10,892 nucleotides of DNA from Thalassiosira profunda (Eukaryota; Bacillariophyta; Thalassiosirophyceae; Thalassiosirales; Thalassiosiraceae): positions 1 to 10,892 of the forward strand of contig JALLAP010000698.1 of assembly GCA_036939355.1 (NCBI GenBank). The letters are read 5' to 3'. The translations under genes were made by a program, and so were the position numbers. The notes under the pieces are model-generated. The model saw only the letters and a list, made by a program, of their open reading frames with translations. It had not been told where the DNA came from and did not search any database. Below are positions 1 through 7,277 of the stretch, piece after piece (positions within the stretch are counted from its first letter, which is position 1; every line of letters begins with the position of its first letter).

Positions 1-113
1 AGCTGAAGGCAATACACGTGTCGATGCTGCTGGGGAGCAAGAGCCGAAACAAGGAACGAAAGTTGACCGTTCTGAGACCGGCAGACTCGGACTCGGACAC
101 GGACGGCGAGTGA
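1..113 (+). CDS. C-terminal end of an unidentified protein (5' part outside window)
   Basis: Reading from base 3, an open frame of 36 codons runs to a TGA at 111-113. The peptide is first mixed, then basic (a segment around GSKSRNKERK), and ends in an acidic Asp/Ser tail (DSDSDTDGE). Acidic Ser/Asp tails of this kind are common sites for casein kinase 2, but that is family knowledge and not evidence of function here. A possible AATAAA signal lies 24 nt after the stop, which fits a true gene end on the + strand. The piece is too short to assign a family. It converges with the sulfotransferase gene, with 60 nt between the two stops. The alternative is that this is non-coding DNA with a chance open frame. 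Confidence 0.45.
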   Translation, partial: LKAIHVSMLLGSKSRNKERKLTVLRPADSDSDTDGE

Positions 114-136
114 TCGATCGCGGTGCATAGTGTGTA

Positions 137-142
137 AATAAA
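137..142 (+). terminator. Candidate poly(A) signal AATAAA
   Basis: A perfect AATAAA lies 24 nt downstream of the TGA at 111-113 and inside the 60-nt gap between two convergent genes. Its position suits 3' end formation of the + strand gene. No matching canonical hexamer was seen for the opposing sulfotransferase gene just beyond its stop. A six-base motif can occur by chance. Confidence 0.4.
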
Positions 143-173
143 TGTGCTATCTGTTTGCAACTCCCGCCCGTGC

Positions 174-1439
174 TCAGCTGTTTGAGTCATTGGGACATGG
201 ATCCTTGCTCCAACCGTCCATGAATCTCCAAAATGATTTCGGCGAGGCAACTTCGACGCTGGGATCTGCCAGCAGATACTCCCGAATCCACACCGCGGCG
301 TCCGTCCCGTGCTCTACCAACACCGTCCTCGCGTCTGCATGCTCCTTATCGCAGATGTCGATTGCCCGCGATTTGGTCTGCACGAAGGATTGAATCTCTG
401 GAAACACTTGGTTGATCCCCAGGTACCGTTGGAGAGATTTTGATAGCTCGCTCGATGCCTCAGCGGCATCGTGGATTTGTCGTATCTCGTACAGCATTAC
501 CGGGTTGGGCGGCCCAGTCATTCTGCCTTTCAGAGATCTGCTGTGGATCAGAATTCTCTCATCGTTTTGTGCAGATTGTTCCACCTCGTACCTTGTCCCC
601 AGCAGCAAATCCATCTCCCGCCCGTCCTCCATCGGCGTCTTTCCCAGCCGCGCCAATGCAGCGTGAAATCTCGCTCGGTCGCTGCACACCTTCCCGTGCT
701 TCTCGCAACGCCCAATCAATTGCGAACTTGGCGGCATCGTGACGTTCCGCCATGCCTGGTAGTTGTAAAAGCTCTCAAACCACGAGACCGGATGCCGCAA
801 TCCAACAATCAGTTTGGTCTGCGGAAAGTATTGTTCGTAGAAATGAATATCGTGCGCTCGATACAGGACTCCGGGGCACTTGAGGCCAAATTGCAACGTC
901 TTGGGATGCTTCGGCTGCTTCAGCCTCATGTGCAACGAATGGTATATCCGGACAAAGTCGGCAACGTCGGACGGATGCTTCATGCACAGCTCCCGCTCGA
1001 ACACGAACGTTTCGGACGTGCGATTGAGGTGATCTTTCAGGAAGGTCGTGCCAGCTTTGGGAAAGCCAACGATTGCAAAATCGAGCAGCCACGATATATC
1101 TCCGACGATCGTGCCGTTCGGGGCCACGAGCGCGTCGAGGGGCGGCAGATCGACGACGCTCGACGTAGCATCTTCTCTGCTGTCGATGCTGGATTGTTTT
1201 GTGCGCATCGTTGCAGTTGCATCCCTGCTGTCGACGCTCGAGGATGCATCTCTGCCACCACCGCTGGATTGCTTTGTGCGCAGCGTTGGTCCGAAGCGCG
1301 CATTTGCAAAGTGGCGGGTCAATCCGAAGAGGAGGAGCGACGGCCCCAGCAGGCAGACGGACAGTAATAGCGGCGACTTGGTCCGAGGCCGCGGCGGCCG
1401 ACGTCGGCGTCCTCCGTCGGCGGCACCCGGCGTCGCCAT
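174..1439 (-). CDS. Sulfotransferase family protein, type II membrane (Golgi-type)
   Basis: A single-exon 421-residue protein. Sulfotransferases move a sulfuryl group from PAPS to a sugar, protein or small molecule. An arginine-rich N-terminus (residues 11-21) is followed by one hydrophobic segment (about 22-41), typical of type II Golgi enzymes with a lumenal catalytic domain. A Ser/Asp/Arg-rich stem follows (about 54-95). The PAPS 5'-phosphosulfate loop is VGFPKAGTTF (124-133, with Lys128, Thr131 and Thr132). The 3'-phosphate motif is seen at LRHPVSWFESFYNY, with Arg215 and Ser223 in the usual R-x7-S spacing. NRT (139) and NVT (232) are possible N-glycosylation sites. The start is an ATG at 1437-1439; there is no larger conserved upstream frame. 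The length is normal for a membrane sulfotransferase with a stem. The acceptor substrate cannot be read from the sequence. The gene is divergent from the DUF3228 gene. Confidence 0.88.
   Translation of the reverse strand: MATPGAADGGRRRRPPRPRTKSPLLLSVCLLGPSLLLFGLTRHFANARFGPTLRTKQSSGGGRDASSSVDSRDATATMRTKQSSIDSREDATSSVVDLPPLDALVAPNGTIVGDISWLLDFAIVGFPKAGTTFLKDHLNRTSETFVFERELCMKHPSDVADFVRIYHSLHMRLKQPKHPKTLQFGLKCPGVLYRAHDIHFYEQYFPQTKLIVGLRHPVSWFESFYNYQAWRNVTMPPSSQLIGRCEKHGKVCSDRARFHAALARLGKTPMEDGREMDLLLGTRYEVEQSAQNDERILIHSRSLKGRMTGPPNPVMLYEIRQIHDAAEASSELSKSLQRYLGINQVFPEIQSFVQTKSRAIDICDKEHADARTVLVEHGTDAAVWIREYLLADPSVEVASPKSFWRFMDGWSKDPCPNDSNS
1155..1289 (-). repeat. Two-copy in-frame tandem repeat (about 75 bp) in the sulfotransferase stem
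   Basis: Two imperfect copies of a roughly 57-59 bp core lie at 1155-1213 and 1233-1289. The 3' halves are 75 bp apart and the 5' halves 78 bp, so there has been a one-codon indel. In the protein this gives two RTKQSS blocks (residues 54-59 and 79-84), each followed by a Ser/Asp/Arg segment containing DSRDAT or DSREDAT. It lies between the membrane segment and the catalytic domain, where length changes are usually tolerated. Confidence 0.75.
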
Positions 1440-1593
1440 CTTCTACGAGTGCCACCCGCGCCTTCGTCTCAGAGTCTCAGCTGCTCCCTCCTCAAAATGT
1501 ATGATTCCTACGTAGATTCTAAGGAGCGTTGGGCGCATGCATTTCGTCCCCCCCTCGCCCCCTCTCACATAACCTCCGCCAGCACCTTTGACC
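1440..1593. promoter_or_regulatory. Shared divergent promoter region, sulfotransferase / DUF3228
   Basis: This stretch separates the start codons of two divergent genes (325 nt if the DUF3228 protein starts at 1765). The half nearest the + gene has a strong pyrimidine run around 1547-1568, ending in CTCTCACATAACC, which could hold an initiator. Small palindromes TACGTA and ATGCAT lie near 1509 and 1537. No clear TATA box was seen on either strand. The promoter role is inferred from gene orientation only. Confidence 0.45.
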
Positions 1594-2511
1594 ATGCGGC
1601 ATCGGCAACAACTGCAAGCCATTGTCCTCTCGCCGCTGTCAAGACCCGCCGCCTCTGTCGCATCCGCAGCTGCATTTGCAAATCCAACGAGCGCCCCGCG
1701 GCAGGTTGGTCTCTGCCATCATCGCCATCACATCGCCGCGCGACGCATCAGTCGAAGCGCCATCATGGCATCCGCGGCATCTTCCGACGGCGGCTGCGCA
1801 AAGAATCTCGTGGTCGATCCGTTCTGCTTTCGGCAATTTAACGAGCAAGAGACGAGCAAGGGCTATGCGGGCACCGTGTTGTAAGATTTGCGTGCACAAG
1901 ATATGCACACGCAATGTTTGAACCATCACTGACCTCCGGCTGCTCCAATCCTTCCTCCCTCGCAACACAGCAACATCTCTATTGCGAAATTCGAGGAAAT
2001 CGTCAACTCGCGCTACGATCCCTCGCAACTGCAGGAGGGATACGCCCCCTTCTGCAAACACCTCTTCCTCGCGAACGACTTCACCGACGCCCGCGTCAAC
2101 GTCCTCCCGATCACGAAGGAGAACGAGCACTGCCTCCGCACTGCCTACGAGGCGCGGAACGAGAAAGAGTTGCCGGTTCTGACGCGCCACTTCGATCGGG
2201 CCCTGTTGCTGAAGGGAAAGGACGAGGCTGATGTGTTTCCCGTTGCGAAGTACCTCGACCTCATCTTGTATTCGCGGGAGCAAATCAACAAGGAGAATGC
2301 CGCGATGGGCGAGGGGAAGAAGGAAGAGACGGCGCCCTGGGGAATCGTCAGCATCAAAGCGCAGGACGTGGACCACGAGCTTCCAATGACCCCGATTACT
2401 GCGATGCGAAATGCGCTGGGCAAAGAGCAGGGTGGGAGTGGGGTGGAGCTTGTGCGGGAGGAGTACATGAAGGCAGTTGACTATTGGAAGGATCATGCGA
2501 ATGTTCTTTGA
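1594..2511 (+). CDS. DUF3228 family protein (two exons: 1594-1880, 1971-2511)
   Basis: Joining the exons gives 275 residues. Exon 1 ends with GTG TT and exon 2 supplies C, so the peptide reads YAGTVFNISIAKFEEIVNSRY across the splice. The signature VDPFCFRQFNEQ near the start of the core, the F-E-x-x-V-N-x-R-Y segment, and the C-terminal PMTPITAMRNALGKE with GGSGVELVREEY match what I recall of DUF3228, a family of unknown function in plants, algae and some bacteria. The first ATG (1594) follows an in-frame TAA at 1570-1572 and would add 57 residues to a second well-placed ATG at 1765 (218-residue protein). Both have A at -3, and the 1765 site also has G at +4. The extra N-terminus is rich in Arg, His, Ala and Ser and has no acidic residue, so it may be a targeting peptide. 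The stop lies 42 nt from that of the convergent ankyrin gene. Confidence 0.85.
1881..1970 (+). other. Spliceosomal intron (90 bp) in the DUF3228 gene
   Basis: Donor GTAAGA and acceptor CAACACAG, phase 2. A CTGAC branch-point-like motif (about 1928-1932) precedes a pyrimidine-rich stretch before the AG. Unspliced, the frame stops at once (TAA at the donor); spliced, two conserved DUF3228 segments join in frame. Confidence 0.87.
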
Positions 2512-2553
2512 GAGGTTTCATCTTCTCCGTGAGATACAGCAATAGTTGCCAGG
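2512..2553. other. 42-nt gap between convergent stop codons (DUF3228 / ankyrin)
   Basis: Both genes end here on opposite strands. The gap is too short for two separate 3' UTRs, so each transcript should run into the other's coding strand. No canonical AATAAA was seen on either strand inside it. Confidence 0.6.
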
Positions 2554-4342
2554 TTACAGAAAAGGGAGGATCCTCCACCATTTCTTCTTTCCCGGCCGAT
2601 ACGCCGCATTGCGATCTGAATTGCGCCCGCATGCGGTAGCTCCAGCTAATGACACGATGTCCGGTCGAGCCCTTACCAAATCGAACATGATCGTATGGCA
2701 ATGCTGCCGCACTATCGTGTCGAAATTACTGTCATTCATATCTGCGTCCTCATCCGGAATGATGAACTGGGGGACGGCGATGCTGCCCAGAACGTGCGCA
2801 AAAATTTTGGCGTCGATAGCCGTGTCGCCTTGAAGCACGACCTTTGGACTCTCAAGCAACAATATGGCAACCGCATGCCGCCGGCCAGTTTTCATGGCAA
2901 TGTGCAACGGGAGCTGATCACGATCATTGGGTGTCCACGACGAGGGCGTGAACCCCGTCTTGCGATCTTTGTCAAATACTCCTAGAGCTTGCATGATTTT
3001 CCACTCTGCTCGCAAGTATGCAGTGTTGTCGCATTCTTCGGATGCATCTGAATTCGTGTTGTTGCCATTGCTAGGAGTAACATACGATGCATTGGATACG
3101 AATACATGCAGCGCTTGATTCCCCTCTTCGTCAACGTCAATTGACATATCATCAGATGGCTTTTCTCGCACTTTAGCCTCCAACTTTGTTGCATCGGGTG
3201 AGCAGAGGTATATGAGAAGCGAGCCATCGAAGGGGCACGCACTTCTGGGTAATCGACATGCGGCGTGGAGCACATTGATGGGTCTGGAGTCGTCGTTTGT
3301 TGTGGATCCGTGCGTTATGGAAACAGCATCTCCGTCCGGTACCACATCATTTCCGCGAGCTTTCATTTCGCCCCATCCCCTCGTTTCTGTCTCCATCGCG
3401 TAGACCAAAAGCTTCAGCATCCGATAATTCTTCACGAGCCCCTCGTCGTCGTTCCCCGCAAAGCTGTTCATGAAGTGCCGCCTCCGCGTCCCGGGATTTT
3501 CCGATATTCTTTCCAAGACATACGCGAGCGGTGTTTTCTCGTTCGCGTCCCTCACAAAGAGCAGTTGCGGCGCCATTTCCACGACGAAGCGAACGGCCTC
3601 AAACGTCTCGTCCGAAGGCACCACGCTGTCCAGGAGGTGGTGCAATAAGTTCCTGTCCTGGCGGTCGAGGAGTGTAAGGATTTGGTGTTGATATTGTCTG
3701 ACTTCTTCGTTCTCCTCCTCGTCTGAAGTTTCGCTCATTTGCAGCAGTGCCTTCACCATCATAACTTTGCCGCGAGACAAACCACCGTGCACGCACATGA
3801 TGTGCAACGGACACCACTGCGCGTGGTTGTTTTGATCAAGAAGCAACCGCCACGATCCCCCCGATCTCCTCCCTTCCTTTCCGGGCACAGAAGTTGCTTC
3901 TTCATCCTCCACTTCGTTGGTATTGATCTTGTTTTCCTGTTCGATCTCCTCCCGCCCGTCGCCCAATTTATATGTCGCGCCATAATCCACCTCATCAGCC
4001 GCCTTCAATAACGCCTTCGCCACCGGAATCAGATCCTCCACCCGCTCGAGTTGATTGTACGCCACCAGTGTGTGCAGTGCCTGACGAGATGAAGGAATAT
4101 TTGCAATGTAAGGAATATGTAGCACACGTTGAAGGAGTGAGAACTTGATATGCATCAATTTTGCTCACAGTGTATCCCCGCTCGTTGCGCAAATGCGACG
4201 CGGTGCCCACCTCGTGGGGGTGGGTGCGGCATCGCTCGATCACGGCGGGCCACCGCCGGGCCGAGATGAGGGTGTGGAGCTCGGTGGGGTGCGTGACGGG
4301 GATGGGGATGGGGGCGGATCGGGGTGCTCGGCTCGATGCCAT
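2554..4342 (-). CDS. Ankyrin-repeat protein (two exons: 4342-4169, 4080-2554)
   Basis: The spliced product is 566 residues. Ankyrin repeats are protein-binding helix pairs; no partner or pathway can be read here. LH-centred repeat cores are seen at HPTELHTLI (about 18-26), [14 protein letters not shown] (54-67), [13 protein letters not shown] (147-159), [10 protein letters not shown] (201-210), [10 protein letters not shown] (239-248), [10 protein letters not shown] (327-336), NQALHVFVS (379-387) and [11 protein letters not shown] (447-457). They are widely and unevenly spaced, with an acidic, low-complexity insert at about 98-132 and another loop at about 258-325. This irregular layout resembles the large ankyrin families of diatoms. 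The start is the ATG at 4340-4342; the frame continues upstream to a TGA near 4394 with no other ATG. There is no signal peptide or membrane segment, so the protein is probably cytosolic or nuclear. The gene is divergent from the MYND gene. Confidence 0.85.
4081..4168 (-). other. Spliceosomal intron (88 bp) in the ankyrin gene
   Basis: On the minus strand the donor is GTGAGC and the acceptor CTCGTCAG, phase 0. Splicing joins GYT from exon 1 to ALHTL from exon 2 and rebuilds an ankyrin GYTALH core. That is the main reason for choosing these sites over simple read-through, which also stays open on the exon 2 side. Confidence 0.87.
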
Positions 4343-4673
4343 TTTGTTGCAACCTTCTGTGATGTGTTCAGATGTGCTCCCCTCCACCGCGCCTCAATAT
4401 GAAGATAGGCGGCGGCCTTGTGTCCACCTCCGAACCATCCCCGTTGGACCTCACCTGCGCGCGGGGCTCGGCGGACTTCACCTCTCCGTCTTCGTTGTGC
4501 TACAATCTGCTACAATAGCTGTCTCTTGCTTTGCTTGCCTGGCCGCCACCTGCGACCTCGCTTTGTACACTAGGAATCAATACGTTTTGGGCTGCTGGGA
4601 ACAACTTCAACACGCACCCCAGAAAACATCACACCCACACCACGACGACACCGCCCATCGCACATCTGAAGCC
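4343..4673. promoter_or_regulatory. Shared divergent promoter region, ankyrin / MYND genes
   Basis: A 331-nt stretch between the two start codons. It holds a perfect 9-base direct repeat, TGCTACAAT, at 4498-4506 and 4508-4516 (one base between copies), and an adenine/cytosine-rich leader just before the MYND start (about 4609-4673). No clear TATA box was found. One + frame stays open right through it, but I treat that as non-coding because the peptide has no recognisable domain and the ATG at 4674 has a strong context (GCC ATG G). Confidence 0.45.
4498..4516 (+). repeat. Direct repeat TGCTACAAT x2
   Basis: Two identical 9-mers separated by a single C, 158 nt upstream of the MYND gene start codon and 156 nt upstream of the ankyrin start codon. 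They could be a paired factor-binding site or a small chance duplication; the sequence alone does not decide. Confidence 0.5.
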
Positions 4674-7259
4674 ATGGCCCCACCAGAGTCCCCGAAGGAG
4701 AAGGAGGGCGACGCTCCGAGTCGTCGCCGGATCGTTCGCGCGCGGCGGCCGCCCTGTCCTGCGAGCAGTGGCACTGAGGATTCTCAGCCGCACAGTCCAG
4801 TGGAAGCAGAGGCTCCGGGGGTATCCTACGAGGAGGCATCAGTGACTGCGGCCGCCGCGGTCGGCCACACGGCCCCAACACAGTCCCCTGGGGAGAAGGA
4901 GGACGGCAGTTCCCATTATGCAGACAGCGAAGAGGAGAGTGACGACGACAGCGACAGTGACGACAGCTCTGGGGCCCTCGGAGGAAAGGCGGGCGATGGC
5001 GATGATGTGTTCGACGATAGTCGTGAAACCCAGCCGGACGGGGCAGCGTTCGTGGACCGCGCCGCGGTGAACCCGCATAGACGGATCGTGCGGGCCCGCC
5101 GCCCCCCTGCTCAGGCACAGGGAAGTGCAGCCGCTAATACAGATCTTTCCAGGGCAGTCGGTTTCCTCAGGCAGGCCAACCGTGAGGGGACTTCAAGTGA
5201 CGGTGTGAGACAGGCGGAGATGGGCGTCGCGTGGGAATGGCGGGACTTCCGCACCAGTCTCGAGGCCGCGCTCGCATCTAACGGTATCGCCCCGCCGCAT
5301 GAGCCATCGGCGTCACCCTCCATCCACGAATCTGATACCAAAGAGAAGATTAGTGACGGGATTTGGGCCTTGATTAGCGAGGGACAGGAGCATTTGAACG
5401 ATAAGAACTGGGCTGGCGCAATACCGATTTACAAGAAGGTCGTACGGGCCCTTTCGCCAGAACACTGTGGCAGCATGTGGGCTGCACTGTCGATGTGCTA
5501 TCAGAAATTATGCTCCTACGATGACGCAAAGAAAGCTGCGCAAAAGTCCGTCGACTTGGGTTGCATTACAGGGTACCCTTTACTTGCTGAAGCTCATCGA
5601 TCGCTCTGGGAGTTTGACAAGCAGAGAGAAGTTTTGGAGGAGGGGCTTCGTATTGCCCCACTCAATCCTTTCCTCCAAGGTGAAATGGCACAGTGCAAAA
5701 AGCACCAGGAATCCAGAAAGCTCTACCAAGAGGCCACACTCGATGTACCTGAGATAAGCTGTGGATATTTGGGTGGCCCGTGGGGTGGGTTTTCCCTGCA
5801 ACGGAACAGCAACAATGTTCCACAAAACACCGCCTATGGTCGATTGGACCGACCTCCTTTGCCACCGCTGTCAAGGAAACGCAGAGATGTTTCCGAGTAC
5901 AGTGATGTCATTAAACCCGTCTTGAAGAGCTTCTTCAATGGGCAGCTGAAGGTCAAATGGTTCTGCACAGAGAACACGTTGAACGTCGAGGGATACATGC
6001 CCAACGACCCTGTGCCCGTTGTGGTATACAAAGCTGAGAACAGCTGGGGTGACGATGTCCCCGAATGGTTTGATAGAATGGGGATAGACACTGGCAGCGG
6101 CCGGAGTGGCGCTATGTTTGGTGGGAGTACTTTTGAGCAAAATCCCACCTACTTTAGGTGTTTATCTTCGGATGAACAGGAAACTCTTTGCATGGTAACG
6201 CTTCAACGTTTTCTCCGAGAAAAGGGATCGCAGTTATTGGACGTCGTCTCAGAAGAGACACTAGAAAGGTTGATCGATATGCTAGTCAAGAGTTGCAAGG
6301 AGATGGGGTTCTACAAAGACAGCGTTGACCTCAGACTGACACATACCGATATCCTGATCAATAGGGGAATAACAGGCAATATCCTCGTCAACATTGCAAG
6401 GCTTGGGGAAGAGTTGGAGTCTGCAAAGCAATACTCCATTGCTGCTGGCATCTATCTTGAGCTCGCTGAGGCGGGCAAGGTCTACGGCAAAAAGTGGGGG
6501 CCGGAAATCCCTGCTTTTACTTTCCACAACTATGCAGGTCTTGCATTCAAGCGTGGAGGGGATTTAGTTAATGCTGAGAAAGAGTATGTGGAAGCTCTTG
6601 GGACATTGGGGCCCGAGTGGGATTGGCTCTCAGGTGAAGGGGATGGTGCTGGACACAAGATGGTCACTGTGGAAAACCTCATGGTACTTTACGAGAGCGT
6701 TTACCATTCGGTAATACATGGCCTCAAAACGGACGACACCCATCGGCGGATACTGAGTGCTGGTCAGCTTTGCATGTCACTTGCATCAGTAGCAGGATTC
6801 GAGTTTCAACTCGGCGAGATGTGGGGAAAAGCTGCGAAATATCAGGCGGTACTGAAGCAGCGATGGCAAAACAAACGCAAGGCCCTCCGAGCTCTTATTC
6901 ATGCGACGATGGCTTCTGGTATCAACCAATATCACGAGAGGCTCTTTGATTGTCGAGACAAGAGAAAGCATATCCTTGACTTTGCGACTAAGCAACAATC
7001 TACAGCCGAGTATGTGCGGGGTGTCAAGGCTCACAATAAAGCTGGCGCGAGACAGCAGGATGTTGATGACCCTCGTCAAGTTGGAAGTGTTTCATTGATG
7101 TCCAAATGCGACGGTTGTTCCGCTATGAAAAAGAAGGGCGAGCTGAAAGAATGCCCCTGTCGTACAGTGCATTATTGTACGAAGGAGTGTCAGGTCACTC
7201 ACTGGCATCTCATCCACAAGAAAAGATGCCCAACAAAGAAGAATGCCAAGAAAAAATAA
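4674..7259 (+). CDS. TPR-like protein with C-terminal MYND zinc finger
   Basis: An 861-residue single-exon protein. Residues 1-225 look disordered, with an acidic Ser/Asp/Glu run (84-99, DSEEESDDDSDSDDSS) lying between two copies of the basic motif RRIVRARRPP (18-27 and 136-145). Residues about 230-345 are helical and TPR-like, with the pattern A-x-x-x-Y-x-K-A seen as GAIPIYKKVVRAL and YDDAKKAAQKSVDLG. A long middle region of unknown fold follows; part of it (about 590-680) is again TPR-like (SIAAGIYLELAEAG, GDLVNAEKEYVEAL). A MYND finger ends the protein, with ligands C812, C815, C827, C829, C835, C839, H848 and C852, then a Lys-rich tail. MYND fingers bind proline-rich peptides. Proteins pairing MYND with TPR-like repeats are common in diatoms. 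No SET domain was seen, so a methyltransferase role is not supported. Probably nuclear or cytosolic. Confidence 0.88.
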   Translation: MAPPESPKEKEGDAPSRRRIVRARRPPCPASSGTEDSQPHSPVEAEAPGVSYEEASVTAAAAVGHTAPTQSPGEKEDGSSHYADSEEESDDDSDSDDSSGALGGKAGDGDDVFDDSRETQPDGAAFVDRAAVNPHRRIVRARRPPAQAQGSAAANTDLSRAVGFLRQANREGTSSDGVRQAEMGVAWEWRDFRTSLEAALASNGIAPPHEPSASPSIHESDTKEKISDGIWALISEGQEHLNDKNWAGAIPIYKKVVRALSPEHCGSMWAALSMCYQKLCSYDDAKKAAQKSVDLGCITGYPLLAEAHRSLWEFDKQREVLEEGLRIAPLNPFLQGEMAQCKKHQESRKLYQEATLDVPEISCGYLGGPWGGFSLQRNSNNVPQNTAYGRLDRPPLPPLSRKRRDVSEYSDVIKPVLKSFFNGQLKVKWFCTENTLNVEGYMPNDPVPVVVYKAENSWGDDVPEWFDRMGIDTGSGRSGAMFGGSTFEQNPTYFRCLSSDEQETLCMVTLQRFLREKGSQLLDVVSEETLERLIDMLVKSCKEMGFYKDSVDLRLTHTDILINRGITGNILVNIARLGEELESAKQYSIAAGIYLELAEAGKVYGKKWGPEIPAFTFHNYAGLAFKRGGDLVNAEKEYVEALGTLGPEWDWLSGEGDGAGHKMVTVENLMVLYESVYHSVIHGLKTDDTHRRILSAGQLCMSLASVAGFEFQLGEMWGKAAKYQAVLKQRWQNKRKALRALIHATMASGINQYHERLFDCRDKRKHILDFATKQQSTAEYVRGVKAHNKAGARQQDVDDPRQVGSVSLMSKCDGCSAMKKKGELKECPCRTVHYCTKECQVTHWHLIHKKRCPTKKNAKKK
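4725..4754 (+). repeat. Basic motif RRIVRARRPP, copy 1 (partner at 5079-5108)
   Basis: Copy 1 encodes residues 18-27 and copy 2 residues 136-145 of the MYND protein. The ten residues are identical, but eight of the ten codons differ, all silently. The motif could be a nuclear localisation or docking element; its function is unknown. Confidence 0.7.
5079..5108 (+). repeat. Basic motif RRIVRARRPP, copy 2 (partner at 4725-4754)
   Basis: Second copy of the ten-residue basic motif, 354 nt (118 codons) downstream of the first and in the same frame. The acidic run lies between the two copies. Confidence 0.7.
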
Positions 7260-7277
7260 GGCAAGACATTTATGCAA
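7260..7277. other. 18-nt gap between convergent stop codons (MYND / cysteine-rich gene)
   Basis: The TAA of the MYND gene (7257-7259) and the stop of the opposing gene (7278-7280) are separated by only 18 nt. The 3' UTRs of both genes must therefore lie in each other's coding DNA. A weak AATATAATG tract near 7285-7293 is the only A/T-rich candidate for 3' end formation on the + strand. Confidence 0.7.

Noticed and set aside
471..1367. 298-codon open frame on + across the sulfotransferase gene
   Set aside because: It is antisense to a protein with clear PAPS-binding motifs and encodes nothing recognisable; long antisense frames are expected in GC-rich coding DNA.
1639..2496. 285-codon open frame on - across the DUF3228 gene
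   Set aside because: It runs through the intron and both exons of a conserved + strand gene and shows no domain.
4161..4673. Upstream in-frame extension of the MYND gene (ATG at 4362 would add 104 residues)
   Set aside because: The extension overlaps the promoter region and, further up, the ankyrin exon 1 antisense strand. It has no known domain, although it does contain a hydrophobic stretch. The ATG at 4674 has a stronger context.
4674..7259. SMYD-type SET/MYND methyltransferase
   Set aside because: No SET motifs were found; the MYND finger is at the C-terminus after TPR-like repeats.
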